Below are positions 18,492 through 26,756 of a DNA stretch of 64,000 nucleotides, piece by piece. Numbering within the stretch: position 1 is the first letter of the stretch; the number at the start of each line of letters is the position of its first letter. This DNA comes from Pseudomonas kribbensis (GTDB taxonomy: Bacteria > Pseudomonadota > Gammaproteobacteria > Pseudomonadales > Pseudomonadaceae), in the NCBI RefSeq assembly GCF_003352185.1, contig NZ_CP029608.1, forward strand, positions 4,030,001-4,094,000. Direction: 5' to 3'. Under the pieces are notes generated by a model. It searched no databases and was not told the DNA's origin. It was given only the letters and a program-made list of their open reading frames with translations. The position numbers and the translations under genes were made by a program.

Positions 18492-19622
18492 ATGCGCAAA
18501 CTTCTGTACCTGACCTTTTCCATGGCGCTGGTCGCCGCGCTCACTTTCTACGCCATGTGGGCGGCTGACCGCCCGGCCGGTCATTACCTGTCGGACCTGC
18601 GGATCAAACTGGCGGTCGATCAGGGTACCCGCGCCGATCGTGGCAATCTGCTGGGGATTCAGCCGGAACTGTTCCCCACCGACTACCAAAGCTCCGAGCG
18701 CCTGCACCGCAAACTCGCGGCCTATCTGCAGCAAGCGCAGGATCAGGGCCTGCTCAATGACAAAACCATCGTGGTGTTGCCCGAGCATGTCGGCACCTGG
18801 CTGATGATCAGCGGCGAAAAAGACGAGCTGTATCAGGCGCCCACCCTCGAAGAGGCAATGAACTGGCTGGCCGCCAGCAACCCGTTGCAGTTCGCCCGCG
18901 CCTGGCTTACCGCCAAAAGCAGCAGCCGTTTGGATGACGCCCACCTGCGGATGAAATCCCGAGACATGGCCAAGGACTATCAGCTGCTGTTCGGCGGCCT
19001 GGCCAGGGAATTCCATATCACGCTGGTGGCGGGCTCGATCGTGCTGCCGGAACCGAACATCATCGACGGCCGGCTCAAGGCCGGCAGCGGCGCGCTGTAC
19101 AACACCAGCGTGGTGTTCGGTCGTGACGGCGCCCCGCTCGGCCAGCCGCAGCGGCAGATGCGCCCGATCTTCGATAAGGATCCAGCGGTCGGCACCGGCG
19201 ATACTTCACAGATCAATGTGGTCGACACCCCCGCCGGACGCCTCGGCGTGCTGATCGGCAACGACAGCTGGTATCCGGACAACTATCGCAGGCTCGACGC
19301 GCAAGGTGCGCAACTGATCGCGGTGCCGGCGTACGTCATCGGGCATGGTGTATGGGATCAGCCGTGGCAGGGTTACCGGGGCATGAACGTGCCGGACTCG
19401 GTCAGCCTCAAACCGGGAGAGGTCAGCGAGGGCCAGGCTTGGCATCGCCTGACCCTGACGGCACAACCGCCGGGCAGCCGGGCGATTGCCGGCATGAGCG
19501 TATTCCTGCGCGGGCAGTTCTGGGACAGGTCGAGTTCCGGGCAGAGCTTCCTCAGCAGCAATGGCCAGCAGTTCGCCGACGGTGAGGCCCGTGGCGCGCG
19601 CTTGCTCAATCTCTGGCTGTAG
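18492..19622 (+). CDS. Membrane-anchored nitrilase-fold protein lacking the catalytic Cys
   Basis: This 376-residue protein has an N-terminal hydrophobic anchor (about residues 4-22) followed by a carbon-nitrogen-hydrolase-like domain. The first catalytic-region Glu is recognisable in IVVLPEHVGTW (about residue 97), and GRLGVLIGNDSWYPDNYR aligns with the nucleophile motif GRIGVxICYDxxFPE. The Cys position there is Gly, and the Lys region reads QRQMRPIF without the expected Lys. It is therefore probably a pseudo-enzyme or has a different chemistry. An AraC-family regulator starts 3 bases after the stop, so the two are translationally linked. The ATG is chosen within a short alternative TTG extension. 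Function unknown. Confidence 0.7.
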   Translation: MRKLLYLTFSMALVAALTFYAMWAADRPAGHYLSDLRIKLAVDQGTRADRGNLLGIQPELFPTDYQSSERLHRKLAAYLQQAQDQGLLNDKTIVVLPEHVGTWLMISGEKDELYQAPTLEEAMNWLAASNPLQFARAWLTAKSSSRLDDAHLRMKSRDMAKDYQLLFGGLAREFHITLVAGSIVLPEPNIIDGRLKAGSGALYNTSVVFGRDGAPLGQPQRQMRPIFDKDPAVGTGDTSQINVVDTPAGRLGVLIGNDSWYPDNYRRLDAQGAQLIAVPAYVIGHGVWDQPWQGYRGMNVPDSVSLKPGEVSEGQAWHRLTLTAQPPGSRAIAGMSVFLRGQFWDRSSSGQSFLSSNGQQFADGEARGARLLNLWL

Positions 19623-19625
19623 ACC

Positions 19626-20666
19626 ATGAAACCGCTGCCGATGCGCCTCGGGGATCTGTCGGTGGGCTTCGTCCATAGCCTGGCCGATGCCGTGCGCAGC
19701 CATGACGCCGACCCGCAGCCATTGCTCGAACAATATGGACTCGACACCGCGCGACTGGCCGAAGCCGGCGCACGCCTGTCGATCCCGCGCTACATGCGCC
19801 TGGGTCACGGTGCAATCCAGTTGACCGGCGATCCGGCCCTCGGATTGCGCATGGGCCAGCTCAGTCGTCTCAGCCAGGCCGGACTGGCGGGCGTCACGGC
19901 AGCGCAGGCGCCGACCGTGCGCGAGGCCGCCCGCTGCCTGACGCGCTTCGAGCCGTTGTACGGCTCCAATTATCGTGGCCAGTCGAGTTTCCACGAGGAC
20001 GCCAGCGGCGCGTGGCTGCGCTTTTACTCGATCAGCCCATACAACGCCTACAACCGCTTTGTGGTGGATTCAATCATCGCCGGGTGGCTGCATCAGTTGT
20101 CCAGCGTCAGCCCCGAACCGTTGCGCGCGGAACGAATCGAAATCGAGTTCGACACCCCGGACTACCGCGACGCCTACGCCGTGCTCGGCGAATGCCCGAT
20201 CCAGTTCGGCGCCGAACACAATCAATTGCGCCTGAGCCTCGCCAGCCTGGCCCAACGCAATCCACAACACTGCCCCAGCACCTGGAAACATCTGCTGCAA
20301 TTGTGTGAGCGGGAACTGGAACAACTGACGCGCACCCGCAGCCTGCGCGAGCGCATCACGCAATTGCTCGGGCCGTTGCTCAATGGCGGCCGGGAACCCG
20401 ACCTGGAAGAAGTGGCGGCGCGCCTGAAGCTGCCGACCTGGACGTTAAGGCGAAAGCTGGCCGAAGAAGGCACGCAGTTTCGTGCAATCCTCAACGACAC
20501 CCGCCGCGATCTGGCGATGACTTACATCCGCGACACTGAACTGGCGTTCGGTGAAATCGCCTACCTGCTGGGTTTTGCCTCGGCCGAAGCTTTCCAGCGC
20601 GCCTTCAAGCGCTGGAACGGCCAGACACCGGGCGAGTTCCGCCGCAGTCACCGCAAGACGGGCTGA
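19626..20666 (+). CDS. AraC-family transcriptional regulator (arabinose-binding-domain type)
   Basis: A 346-residue regulator. The N-terminal 'arabinose-binding arm' domain typical of the OruR/VirF-like group (LEQYGLDTARLAEAGARLSIPRY...) spans about residues 15-205. The C-terminal double HTH occupies about residues 245-343, with LRRKLAEEGTQFRAILNDTR and the second-helix signature GFASAEAFQRAFKRWNGQTPGEFR. Regulators of this group often sense fatty acids or other amphipathic molecules. The gene is in an operon with the nitrilase-fold protein and divergent from fadH, which makes lipid-linked control a reasonable guess, not a demonstrated fact. Confidence 0.9.
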   Translation: MKPLPMRLGDLSVGFVHSLADAVRSHDADPQPLLEQYGLDTARLAEAGARLSIPRYMRLGHGAIQLTGDPALGLRMGQLSRLSQAGLAGVTAAQAPTVREAARCLTRFEPLYGSNYRGQSSFHEDASGAWLRFYSISPYNAYNRFVVDSIIAGWLHQLSSVSPEPLRAERIEIEFDTPDYRDAYAVLGECPIQFGAEHNQLRLSLASLAQRNPQHCPSTWKHLLQLCERELEQLTRTRSLRERITQLLGPLLNGGREPDLEEVAARLKLPTWTLRRKLAEEGTQFRAILNDTRRDLAMTYIRDTELAFGEIAYLLGFASAEAFQRAFKRWNGQTPGEFRRSHRKTG

Positions 20667-20670
20667 AGCC

Positions 20671-20757
20671 TCAGAGCTCGGTGGCGTCTTCCGCAGGCTC
20701 CGGCGAATCCAGTTCGTAGGCCTGGAACTCAAGCAGTTCTTCTTGATAGTCATCCAT
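20671..20757 (-). CDS. Small acidic protein, 28 residues
   Basis: An ATG preceded by the strong ribosome binding site GAGGGGG opens a 28-codon frame. It encodes a strongly acidic peptide (MDDYQEELLEFQAYELD..., ending in DATEL). There is no transmembrane segment. It sits alone between the AraC gene (convergent, ending 5 bases away) and the DUF2242 lipoprotein gene. The sharp Shine-Dalgarno sequence and the compositional bias argue for translation. I believe similar short frames occur at this site in other pseudomonads, but this was not checked. Function unknown. Confidence 0.6.
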   Translation of the reverse strand: MDDYQEELLEFQAYELDSPEPAEDATEL

Positions 20758-20948
20758 CGTGTCATCCCCCTCACTGCTTTGCTGAAATGGCCTGGAGCAA
20801 ATGACCAGTGCCTCGAGCATAAAGTGCCCGTATGAAGGAAAAATGAAACACGGCCTTCATGAAATAAACGTAGCAGGCGGTCAGGGATTTATCGCGGGGA
20901 TTTTTTCAGAAGGTGTGAACCGACATTTCAGCTCACACAGGAATCGAA

Positions 20949-20975
20949 GCGGGAGCGACGTTGCGTCGCTCCCGC
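20949..20975 (-). terminator. Hairpin behind the DUF2242 lipoprotein gene
   Basis: A perfect 12-bp stem (GCGGGAGCGACG / CGTCGCTCCCGC) with a three-base loop lies 7 bases after the stop codon. A T-rich tail is weak; the sequence resembles a REP core, so it may serve as a transcript-stabilising end. Confidence 0.6.
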
Positions 20976-20981
20976 AACCGG

Positions 20982-21854
20982 TCAATGCCCGCTTGGCATC
21001 GCCGGGATCGGCTCTGATGGCGGCGGCAAGTCAGTCGGATTGGCCGGTGGCGTGATGACTTCCGGTGCCGGCGCTGATGTTGGAACCAGCTCCGAACCCG
21101 GGGCCGGGGTGATCGGCGCCGCCTCGGCTGGTGGAACGACCGGTTCCGAATTGGCCGGAGTCGGCTCCGCAGGGGCTGGCGCCGGGGTCGCGGCAGGTTC
21201 GGCGGCCGGGGCTGGCGCCGGAGTCGGCTCGGCCGCTGGCGTCGGGGCCAGCGCGGCCGGCGCAGCCTTGGGCTCCGGTACGCCCAGATCGGCCTTCGGC
21301 TTCTCGGTGATATGGGCGGCTTTCTTCGCATCGGCCGGCAGGAACAGCTCGACCAGGGTGAAGAAGCGCTCGTAGAACTTCTGCGAGGACACGGTTTCGC
21401 TGGCCACCTTGACCATCGAGTCGTCAGAGGAGCCGATCGGCATCGACACCGAGCCCAGCACACCCACACCGAGGCTGGCCGAGTTGTTGGTCTTCTTCAG
21501 CGCGTAGCGGTCCTGCAGGGCGTTGGCGAACACGGTCGCGTGGTGCGCGGAGCTGCCGTCATCGGTACACACCACGTTGAAGCTGATCTCCATGTGGGTT
21601 TCACCGGTCTGCTGGAAGCTCTTGTGCCCGCTGACCAGTTTCGGGTCGCTGCTGGTGATGATGTAGCCCTGGCTGAGCAACGCACGGCGCGCCGCTTCGC
21701 AGCTGGCGGCGTCGGTGACCGGATAGTTGCGCGAAAAGGTGCCGGAGTCGTCGAAGTTCTCATGCTCGTAGATAGGCTTGTCCTTGGAGCAGCCGGCAGC
21801 GGCGGTCAGCAACAACGCCAACCCGAAAAAACGCACGGGAATAGAATTCAACAT
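20982..21854 (-). CDS. DUF2242-family lipoprotein with Pro/Ala-rich tail
   Basis: The protein has 290 residues. A lipobox (LTAAAGC, Cys22) marks it as a lipoprotein; the residue after Cys is Ser, which favours the outer membrane. Residues about 25-195 form the DUF2242 domain (YEHENFDDSGTFSRNYP, EAARRALLSQGYII, SFNVVCTDDG), a periplasmic family of unknown function. From about residue 200 to the end the chain is a low-complexity tail of Ala-Pro-Glu repeats, likely extended and able to span periplasm or peptidoglycan. It is a single gene with its own terminator hairpin. Confidence 0.85.
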   Translation of the reverse strand: MLNSIPVRFFGLALLLTAAAGCSKDKPIYEHENFDDSGTFSRNYPVTDAASCEAARRALLSQGYIITSSDPKLVSGHKSFQQTGETHMEISFNVVCTDDGSSAHHATVFANALQDRYALKKTNNSASLGVGVLGSVSMPIGSSDDSMVKVASETVSSQKFYERFFTLVELFLPADAKKAAHITEKPKADLGVPEPKAAPAALAPTPAAEPTPAPAPAAEPAATPAPAPAEPTPANSEPVVPPAEAAPITPAPGSELVPTSAPAPEVITPPANPTDLPPPSEPIPAMPSGH

Positions 21855-21946
21855 TAAACATCCTGAGGGAAAACGGTCCGGGGCGTATTGTGCAACAGAT
21901 CGCTGCCCCGCGGCGTACGGATTAGTGTCTTAAAACAGTTACAACT

Positions 21947-22846
21947 CTACTGACCCTCTGCGACCGGAAAAAGTCGCGCCGACAAATGATCAATGAACAC
22001 CCGCAATTTGGCGGTTGCATGGCGACTGGATGGCCATAGCACCCAGAACTGTCCGACATGCTCCAGATGCTCATCCAGCACCCGCTGCAGGCGCCCCTGC
22101 CTTTGCGCCTCATGGGTCATGAAGTCCGGCAGGCAGGCAATACCCAGGCCGGCCAGTGTCGCATGGCTGACCGCTTCAATTGATGTACTGACCAGGCGTG
22201 TCGGCAATCTCGGCTCGGGAACACCCTCCTCGCGCTTCAGCGGCCAGGGTTCCAGTTTGCCCGTGGCGTGAAACGTGTGGCGCAGACAGGCGTGCTGCGC
22301 CAGATCGGCGGGGATCAGCGGCACACCGCGTTCGCGCAGATACCCGGGGCTGGCCACCAGCACCATGTAAAATTTCCCCAAAGGCCGGGCCATGAGTCGC
22401 GAATCCCGAGGTTTTCCTGTGCGGATGACCGCATCGAAGCCTTCCTCGACGACATCGACCATGCGATCGGTCAGGTCCAGATCCAGCTCGATCTGCGGGT
22501 ACAGCGCCATGAATTCATTCATGACCGGCATCACCAGTTCATGCACCTGGGGCAAGCTGACCCGCAACTTGCCGTGAGGCGCCGATGCGGCATCACACAA
22601 CTCGAATTCAGCCGCCTCGACCTCGGCGAGAATCTTGCGGCAGCGTTCGAGAAACAGCGCGCCTTCACTGGTGAGCGTGATGCTGCGGGTGGTGCGATGG
22701 AACAATCTGACCCCAAGCCGAGCCTCCAGCCGCGCGATGCTCTTGCCCACCGCCGAAGATGACACGCCTTGCATGCGGCCCGCCTCGGTAAAACTGCGGG
22801 TTTCCGCCACCTGCACGAACACCGAAATGCTGCCCAGACTGTCCAT
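21947..22846 (-). CDS. LysR-type transcriptional regulator
   Basis: A 299-residue LTTR of the large group with N-terminus MDSLGSISVFVQVAETRSFTEAG. The HTH is at about residues 17-36 (SFTEAGRMQGVSSSAVGKSIARLE) and the effector domain follows, with GKLRVSLP, RTGKPRDSRLMARPL and the C-terminal substrate-pocket region. The ATG behind AGGGGGAAAGA is preferred to a GTG six codons upstream. It is divergent from an MFS transporter with about 120 bases between starts, the common layout of a regulator and its efflux target. Confidence 0.9.
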   Translation of the reverse strand: MDSLGSISVFVQVAETRSFTEAGRMQGVSSSAVGKSIARLEARLGVRLFHRTTRSITLTSEGALFLERCRKILAEVEAAEFELCDAASAPHGKLRVSLPQVHELVMPVMNEFMALYPQIELDLDLTDRMVDVVEEGFDAVIRTGKPRDSRLMARPLGKFYMVLVASPGYLRERGVPLIPADLAQHACLRHTFHATGKLEPWPLKREEGVPEPRLPTRLVSTSIEAVSHATLAGLGIACLPDFMTHEAQRQGRLQRVLDEHLEHVGQFWVLWPSSRHATAKLRVFIDHLSARLFPVAEGQ

Positions 22847-22967
22847 TCTTTCCCCCTGATTCACGACATTCCTGTCCGAGATGTTCGGAACCCTAACCTG
22901 TTTTTCCCGAATGTGCAGCGCCCTACCCTGTGGCCTTCATCTCCCTCGGCAAAATGGATGCTGGCTC

Positions 22968-24173
22968 ATGAACGATGCACCACTCACTTCTGCAACGCTT
23001 GCCAACCCGGTCGAACCCGCAGAACGATTACCGTTGGGTGCCCTGCTCGCACTGGCCACCGCCGGATTCATTACCGTGCTGACCGAAGCCATGCCCGCCG
23101 GTCTGTTACCGCAGATGAGCACGGGTCTCGATGTCTCTCAGGCGCTGATCGGGCAACTGGTCACGCTGTACGCCATCGGATCGATGCTGGCGGCCATTCC
23201 GCTGACCATCGCCACCCGAGGCTGGCGTCGCCGACCGCTACTGTTATCAGCGATTGGCGGTTTTGCCATCGCCAACAGCATCACCGCGTTGTCGGAGTGG
23301 TACTGGCTGACATTGATTGCGCGCTTTATTGCCGGCGTGTTTGCCGGGTTGCTCTGGGCGTTGCTGGCAGGGTATGCGAGCCGAATGGTTGCCCCGCATT
23401 TGCAGGGCCGCGCCATCACCGTGGCAATGCTCGGCGCCCCTCTCGCGCTTTCGCTGGGCATACCGGCGGGTACACTGCTGGGAACTATGGTCGGCTGGCG
23501 GTTGAGCTTCGCGATCATGAGCGCAATGACCGTGCTGCTGGTGATCTGGGTACGCTGGCAAGTGCCAGACTTTGCCGGCGAACGTGCCGGAAAGCGCCTG
23601 CCCCTGCGTCAGGTGTTTACCCTGCCGGGCGTGCGATCCGTGTTGTTCGTGACGCTGTCCTACGTGGTCGCTCACAACCTTCTGTACACCTACATCGCGC
23701 CGTTCCTCGAACCCTCCGGGCTCGGTGCCGAAATCGACCGGGTGTTGCTGGTGTTCGGTCTGGCGTCGGTATTGAGCCTGTGGATCGTCGCCAGCCTGAT
23801 TGATCGCTGGCTGCGGGAGCTGGTACTGATCAGCACCACATTGTTCTTGCTTTCCGCGATTGCCCTGGCCCTGTGGCGGGAAATACCCGGCGTGGTCTAC
23901 GCCGCCACGGCGGTATGGGGGCTGGCCTTCGGCGCAATGCCTTCGCTGCTGCAGACGGCCTCGGCGAAAACCGCGAAGGACGCCGCCGACACCGCGCAAT
24001 CGATGCTGGTGACCCTGTGGAATGTCGGCATTGCCGGTGGCGGACTGGCAGGTGGCCTGTTGCTGGCGAATCCGGGCGTCAGTGCCTTTCCCTGGATCGT
24101 TGCGGGCTTGTTGATTCTGACCCTCTGGGCGACCGCGAATGCCCGACAACATGGATTCCCACGCGCTGAATAG
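22968..24173 (+). CDS. MFS sugar/drug efflux transporter (DHA1, AraJ/SotB-like)
   Basis: This 401-residue membrane protein has 12 hydrophobic segments. Its N-terminal helix contains TAGFITVLTEAMPAGLLPQMS, the typical first signature of DHA1 efflux pumps of the SotB/AraJ/YdhP group. A GWRRRPLLL loop sits between helices 2 and 3, and GIPAGTLLGTMVGWR is antiporter motif C-like. Substrate unknown. The ATG is chosen inside a longer frame because upstream residues are Cys-rich and not membrane-like, and GGA lies about eight bases before it. It is probably controlled by the divergent LysR protein. Confidence 0.88.
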   Translation: MNDAPLTSATLANPVEPAERLPLGALLALATAGFITVLTEAMPAGLLPQMSTGLDVSQALIGQLVTLYAIGSMLAAIPLTIATRGWRRRPLLLSAIGGFAIANSITALSEWYWLTLIARFIAGVFAGLLWALLAGYASRMVAPHLQGRAITVAMLGAPLALSLGIPAGTLLGTMVGWRLSFAIMSAMTVLLVIWVRWQVPDFAGERAGKRLPLRQVFTLPGVRSVLFVTLSYVVAHNLLYTYIAPFLEPSGLGAEIDRVLLVFGLASVLSLWIVASLIDRWLRELVLISTTLFLLSAIALALWREIPGVVYAATAVWGLAFGAMPSLLQTASAKTAKDAADTAQSMLVTLWNVGIAGGGLAGGLLLANPGVSAFPWIVAGLLILTLWATANARQHGFPRAE

Positions 24174-24184
24174 CGGGCAAAAAA

Positions 24185-24215
24185 AAGCCCCGGACTTTCA
24201 TCCGGGGCTTCTTTT
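24185..24215. terminator. Bidirectional terminator between the MFS gene and ppiD
   Basis: A 10-bp stem (AAGCCCCGGA / TCCGGGGCTT) with loop CTTTCA is flanked by A-run on the left and T-rich sequence on the right. It can therefore end transcripts from both convergent genes. Confidence 0.9.
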
Positions 24216-24231
24216 ATCGCTCAGTCAGGCA

Positions 24232-26103
24232 TCAGAAACGCTTGATGTCCGCTTCGCTTTCCAGCTGCTTGCGGTACGCCGCGAAGTCCTGCTGGCCTTC
24301 ACGCGAAGCGAGGAAGCGACGGTATTGCGCTTTCTCTTCATCGGTCGGCGCAGCAGCTTCGTTCACAGCGTTCAGACGCACGATGGTCAGGCTGCCATCA
24401 GGCAGTGTCACGCTGCTGAAAGTCGGCTTGTCCTTGGCAGTCGGTTTCGGCATGCGGAACAACGCTTGCAGCACCGCAGGATCAACACCTTCCTGGGCAC
24501 GGGTGGCGGCCTGGGTCACTTTCCAGTTCTGACCGTCGATGGCCTTGTCCAGCGGGGTCTTGCCGTCACGCAGACCGGCGATCAGTTGCTCCGCCTTGGT
24601 CTTGGCAGCCGCACTGGCGTGCTCTTTGGCCAACTGGGTGCGAATGGCAGTCGCCACGGCTTCCAGCGGCAGTTGCGCAGGCTTGAGGTGTTCCTTGGCG
24701 CGCAGCACGATCACGGTATCCGGATCCAGCTCGATGGCGGTGCTGTTGGCACCATCATCCAGCACTTCGTTGCTGAACGCGGCAGTGACCACGGCGCGGT
24801 TGGCCGCAACACCTTCGCCACCCTCACGGCCAAACGGCTTGGAGGTGTGCACGGTCAGTTTCAGATCCTGCGCCGGCTGCGCCAGGTCAGACGCCTCGAA
24901 CGAGGAGTCTTCCAGCTGCTTGGTCGCCTCGACGAAACGCTGCTCGACCTGCTGGGCTTTCAGCTCGTGGGTCAGCTTGTCTTTCAGGCTGGCGAAGGTC
25001 GGCACTTCCGGCGCTTCGACGCCCAGCAGCTTGATCAGGTGGAAACCGAAATCGGTGCGAACCGGCTCGGACACTTGATCCTTGTTCAACGAATACAGGG
25101 CTTTCTCGAAGGCCGGGTCGTAGACGCCAGGACCGGCATAACCCAGGTCACCGCCGTTGTTGGCCGAGCCCGGATCCTGCGAGAACTCCTTGGCCAGCGC
25201 TTCGAACTTCTCGCCCTTGGCCAGACGTGCCTGAACCTCTTCGATCTTCGCCTTGGCCTGGGCCTCGGTGGTCTTGTCGTTCACTTCGATCAGAATGTGC
25301 GCCGCACGACGCTGTTCCGACAGGTTGGCGATTTCTTTCTGGTACGCCGCCTGCAGGTCTTCGTCCTTGACGGCAACCTGGTCGAAGAACGAAGCCTTCT
25401 TCAGCTCGAGGTAATCGATGACCACCTGATCCGGGGTCATGAATTCCTTGGCGTGTTCGTCGTAGTAAGCCTTGACCTCATCGTCGGTCAGCTTCACTGC
25501 CGCCGGATCAGCCTTGATGTTCAGCGAGGCGAAATCACGGGTCTGCTTTTCCAGGCGGGCAAACGCCAGCACTTGAGCGTCAGTCACGAAACCGCTGCCG
25601 GCTACGCCAGCGCGCAGCTGACCGATCAGCATTTCCTGAGCCAGCATCTGGCGGAATTGCATACGGCTGTAGCCCAGCTGACGGATCACCTGGTCGAAAC
25701 GGTCGGAGCTGAACTTGCCATCAACCTGGAATTCAGGCGTTTGCAGGATCACCTGGTCCAGCGCCGCGTCGGAGAAGGCGAACTTCGATTTTTCTGCGCC
25801 TTGCAGCAGCAGCTTGCGATCGATCAGACCCTTGAGGGCCGATTCGCGCAGCATTTTTTCGTCGAGCAAGGAAGCATCGAAGTCCTTGCCCAGCTGTTGC
25901 ATCAGCTGACGGCGTTGCATGTCAACGGCCTGGCTCAGCTCGTTCTGGCTGATTTCTTCACCATTGACCTTGGCCGCCTCGTTGGTGTGAGTCGTGGCCT
26001 TGAAAATGGCATCGAAACCGGTCAGGGCCATCAGTGCAACGATGACCCCGATAATGGTCTTGGCAATCCAGCCTTGTGAATTGTCCCTGATATTCTGCAG
26101 CAT
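24232..26103 (-). CDS. ppiD: Peptidyl-prolyl isomerase/chaperone PpiD (SurA N-domain)
   Basis: PpiD is a membrane-anchored periplasmic chaperone at the SecYEG exit. The 623-residue protein has a cytoplasmic N-terminus MLQNIRDNSQGW, one membrane span (about 13-33), a SurA-like chaperone region, and a parvulin domain near residues 265-360 (RRAAHILIEV ... FSQDPGSANNGGDLGY ... FGFHLIKLLG). A long C-terminal region follows. Its position downstream of hupB and lon is conserved in Pseudomonas and enterobacteria. A degenerate tRNA-like element and a hairpin separate it from hupB. Confidence 0.96.
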   Translation of the reverse strand: MLQNIRDNSQGWIAKTIIGVIVALMALTGFDAIFKATTHTNEAAKVNGEEISQNELSQAVDMQRRQLMQQLGKDFDASLLDEKMLRESALKGLIDRKLLLQGAEKSKFAFSDAALDQVILQTPEFQVDGKFSSDRFDQVIRQLGYSRMQFRQMLAQEMLIGQLRAGVAGSGFVTDAQVLAFARLEKQTRDFASLNIKADPAAVKLTDDEVKAYYDEHAKEFMTPDQVVIDYLELKKASFFDQVAVKDEDLQAAYQKEIANLSEQRRAAHILIEVNDKTTEAQAKAKIEEVQARLAKGEKFEALAKEFSQDPGSANNGGDLGYAGPGVYDPAFEKALYSLNKDQVSEPVRTDFGFHLIKLLGVEAPEVPTFASLKDKLTHELKAQQVEQRFVEATKQLEDSSFEASDLAQPAQDLKLTVHTSKPFGREGGEGVAANRAVVTAAFSNEVLDDGANSTAIELDPDTVIVLRAKEHLKPAQLPLEAVATAIRTQLAKEHASAAAKTKAEQLIAGLRDGKTPLDKAIDGQNWKVTQAATRAQEGVDPAVLQALFRMPKPTAKDKPTFSSVTLPDGSLTIVRLNAVNEAAAPTDEEKAQYRRFLASREGQQDFAAYRKQLESEADIKRF

Positions 26104-26174
26104 GCGTCCCCCAGAAACGGTTGAACTTCAAAAATTAGGCAACCGTGGAGCGTGGGTAGAATCCGGATAGAAGA

Positions 26175-26198
26175 AAGGCGCATCCGAGGATGCGCCTT
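26175..26198 (-). terminator. Hairpin terminator downstream of hupB/tRNA-like element
   Basis: An 11-bp stem (AAGGCGCATCC / GGATGCGCCTT) with a two-base spacer is followed on the minus strand by TTCTTCT. It lies just after the tRNA-like sequence and before ppiD. Confidence 0.75.
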
Positions 26199-26206
26199 CT
26201 CGTAAC

Positions 26207-26283
26207 TGGCGGAGCGGACAGGGCTCGAACCCTCGATCCCGGCGTAGCAGGCAATTATTCCAAACCGCCTGCTCTACCGCTCC
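26207..26283 (-). pseudogene. Degenerate tRNA-Asp-like sequence (tRNA pseudogene or tRNA-like RNA)
   Basis: The 77-base reverse-strand segment keeps a perfect 7-bp acceptor stem (GGAGCGG / CCGCTCC), discriminator G and encoded CCA, and the T-loop TTCGAGC. Read against tRNA-Asp it aligns nearly end to end. However, the D stem (GAGC vs GAAT) is broken, the anticodon stem has two mismatches, the T stem has an A-G mismatch, and the anticodon triplet would be GCU. An alternative 7-bp pairing AGCAGGC/GCCTGCT replaces the D and anticodon arms. It is unlikely to be a working tRNA. It may be transcribed behind hupB, since a terminator follows. Confidence 0.65.
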
Positions 26284-26336
26284 GCTGCCAAGTCAGGCAT
26301 GACCCCGACCCGGATGGGTAAAAACCTGAATCAAAC

Positions 26337-26609
26337 TTAGTTGACGGCTTCTTTCAGGGCTTTACCGGCTTTGAAACCTGGCTTCTTGGCTGCCGCGATT
26401 TCCAGAGTCTTGCCGGTCTGTGGGTTACGACCAATGCGAGCTGGACGATCGGTTACCGAGAAAGTACCGAAACCTACCAGAACTACGGAGTCGCCAGCCT
26501 TCAGAGCGCCAGTGACGGATTCGATTACAGCGTCCAGCGCACGGCCAGCAGCAGCTTTCGGGATATCAGCGGATGCAGCGATAGCATCAATCAGTTCCGA
26601 CTTGTTCAC
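26337..26609 (-). CDS. hupB: Nucleoid protein HU-beta
   Basis: HU binds and bends DNA without sequence specificity. The 90-residue protein is full length, with [28 protein letters not shown], the dimer core [10 protein letters not shown] and the DNA-binding arm [17 protein letters not shown]. The start is a GTG behind AAGGGGA. It lies between lon and ppiD as in other gamma-proteobacteria and has its own consensus promoter directly upstream. Confidence 0.97.
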   Translation of the reverse strand: MNKSELIDAIAASADIPKAAAGRALDAVIESVTGALKAGDSVVLVGFGTFSVTDRPARIGRNPQTGKTLEIAAAKKPGFKAGKALKEAVN

Positions 26610-26703
26610 TCTAAGTCCCCTTATATCTATTTTGAGATGATTCTAAGTTTTTTGGTGAAAGCAAAAACGAGTGCTGAATGGCCTACAGACACTTAAGAGC
26701 CGC

Positions 26704-26733
26704 TTTATAACAAGGGCTCTAAAAAACTGTCAA
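26704..26733 (-). promoter_or_regulatory. Sigma-70 promoter of hupB
   Basis: The minus strand shows TTGACA, 18 bases, then TATAAA in an AT-rich stretch about 95 bases upstream of the hupB start. Both hexamers are at or near consensus, fitting a highly expressed nucleoid gene. Confidence 0.75.
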
Positions 26734-26756
26734 CAAGCCCCCCAGCCAAAGACGTA

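Noticed and set aside
24139..26079. A 646-codon plus-strand frame antisense to ppiD
   Set aside because: It is generated by the codon bias of ppiD; there is no domain and it would cross the bidirectional terminator at its start.
26207..26283. Functional tRNA-Ser (GCT)
   Set aside because: The triplet in anticodon position would fit, but tRNA-Ser needs a long variable arm, and the D and anticodon stems here do not pair. I therefore call it a degenerate tRNA-Asp-like element.
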